This document shows positions 11,269 through 12,064 of a stretch of 12,064 nt of DNA, in pieces. The notes under the pieces are model-generated. The model saw only the letters and a program-made list of their open reading frames with translations, searched no databases and was not told the DNA's origin. Position 1 is the first letter of the stretch, and every line of letters begins with the position of its first letter. Origin of the DNA: Desulfonatronospira sp. (GTDB taxonomy: Bacteria > Desulfobacterota > Desulfovibrionia > Desulfovibrionales > Desulfonatronovibrionaceae); the NCBI GenBank assembly GCA_003563255.1, contig PWSL01000201.1, positions 1-12,064 on the forward strand, in the 5' to 3' direction. A program made the position numbers and the translations under genes.

Positions 11269-12064
11269 ATGACTTCAAGCCTGAGCAACGAATTTATCCT
11301 CGGTCCATTGGGACTGCCGAAGATGTCTCAAGTACTGGAAAAGGGCTATGTACCGGAACATTCGGCTTGGTTTATGCGGGCCATGTCCTGCGGGGAGCCT
11401 TTTCTGGTGCGGGATCATCTTTTTCTGGCCGGGGAGGACTGGCTTATGGGCATAGGTTATCCCCTGTCCGGTACATATGACCCGGCTGAGTTTTTCAAGG
11501 CCCTCCAGGAAAGCATAAAGCGGATTGCTCCCGTCAGATGCTGGTCGGTGAGCCCCGCTCTTCCTGAAGAACTATGCAGTCACAGGGTGGAGCAAGACTA
11601 TTACTACATACTTCCGGCAGGAGCCAGGGTGCCTTCTCGGATTCTGCGGCTGACAGAACGGGCCTCAGAAACCCTCAGGGTAGAGCAGGGCAGGGAGTTT
11701 CCCACGGCCCACCAGGAGCTGTGGGATGAATTCACCAGCAATAAGATCCTGCCAGCCAGGGTGCGCAACATGTACGAGCGTACAGTGTGCGTGCTGGCAG
11801 GGGTACCTGATCTTATTTTGCTGAATGCCTGGGATAAAAACGGCAACCTGGCTGCATGCCTGCTTCTGGATCCGGGCCCGAAAAGGTTTACAAGCTATCT
11901 CATAGGTGCTCACTCCCGGCGTACTTATACCCCTTACGCCACAGATCTGCTTTTCAGAGAGATGCTGAGCCTTGCCAGGGAGGGAGGCAAGGAGTTTGTT
12001 CACCTTGGTCTTGGGGTAAATCCGGGCATAAAGCGCTTCAAGACCAAGTGGGGCGGAGAGGCCC
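11269..12064 (+). CDS. GNAT/FemAB-like acyltransferase, 3' end beyond window
   Basis: An open frame runs from the ATG at 11269 through the right edge (265 full codons, no stop), so the gene is incomplete. The translation begins MTSSLSNEFILGPLG and the C-terminal visible part has a GNAT-type fold pattern: strands NLAACLLLD (192-201) and FTSYLIGAHS (207-216), helix TDLLFREMLSLAREGG (225-240), strand FVHLGLGV (243-250) and NPGIKRFKTKWGG (251-263). The last piece is like the FemAB/BioF2-type acetyltransferases (Acetyltransf_6), which end in a 'GLxxFKxxWG' segment. A cytosolic acyl- or aminoacyl-transfer role is likely; the substrate is unknown. The ribosome binding site is weak (CTCAAGATA); a TTG at 11248 in the same frame is an alternative start. 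It follows the A2 repeat by 46 bp, so the promoter may lie within repeat sequence. Confidence 0.75.
   Translation, partial: MTSSLSNEFILGPLGLPKMSQVLEKGYVPEHSAWFMRAMSCGEPFLVRDHLFLAGEDWLMGIGYPLSGTYDPAEFFKALQESIKRIAPVRCWSVSPALPEELCSHRVEQDYYYILPAGARVPSRILRLTERASETLRVEQGREFPTAHQELWDEFTSNKILPARVRNMYERTVCVLAGVPDLILLNAWDKNGNLAACLLLDPGPKRFTSYLIGAHSRRTYTPYATDLLFREMLSLAREGGKEFVHLGLGVNPGIKRFKTKWGGEA

Noticed and set aside
10456..11278. Several 77-101-aa frames on both strands
   Set aside because: All lie within repeats of families A, B and C; similar peptides appear in other repeat copies, which explains their likeness without coding.

Overview
The window looks like a chromosomal segment of a Gram-negative, Desulfobacterota (deltaproteobacterial) anaerobe, probably Desulfovibrionales. 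This is inferred from gene style (large Cache/PAS hybrid kinase, SixA with a QHG motif, class V aminotransferase next to phosphoglycerate dehydrogenase) and from the many GGGGACAGGCAC-type repeats. No rRNA or other marker fixes the taxon. It holds eleven supportable protein genes (one cut by the right edge). Several gene-free stretches are packed with palindromic, non-autonomous repeats. No tRNA, rRNA, CRISPR array or transposase gene was seen.

Layout. 1-143: palindromes. 144-347 (-): small charged helical protein, divergent from 429-4147 (+), a two-gene operon with a 4-base ATGA overlap. That operon encodes a branched-chain-amino-acid-type substrate-binding protein without permease genes, then a Cache-HAMP-PAS-kinase-receiver hybrid histidine kinase. 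The pair probably forms one ligand-sensing unit. 4148-4615: a decayed repeat and a 221-bp element with 12-bp inverted ends. 4616-5334 (-): two overlapping AT-rich genes of unknown function with a toxin/antitoxin-like layout. 5350-6361: about 1 kb of repeats and the leader of the next operon.

6362-8728 (+): class V aminotransferase followed by phosphoglycerate dehydrogenase, the first two steps of phosphorylated serine synthesis. 8743-8883: repeat-derived long hairpin between converging genes. 8920-9168 (-): small glycine-rich membrane protein. 9224-9491: two repeat families fused. 9620-10367 (-): SixA-type phosphohistidine phosphatase then a cupin, ending in a 13-bp hairpin. 10368-11268: dense repeats, including one element inserted into another with a 9-bp target duplication. 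11269-end (+): start of a GNAT/FemAB-like acyltransferase, incomplete.

The most unusual content is the repeat system: at least four families (called A-D here) that share GGGGAC/GTCCCC stem motifs, nest in one another and fill nearly every gap. No mobilising enzyme is in the window. IS200-like/RAYT transposases acting in trans are the best guess, but this is inference.
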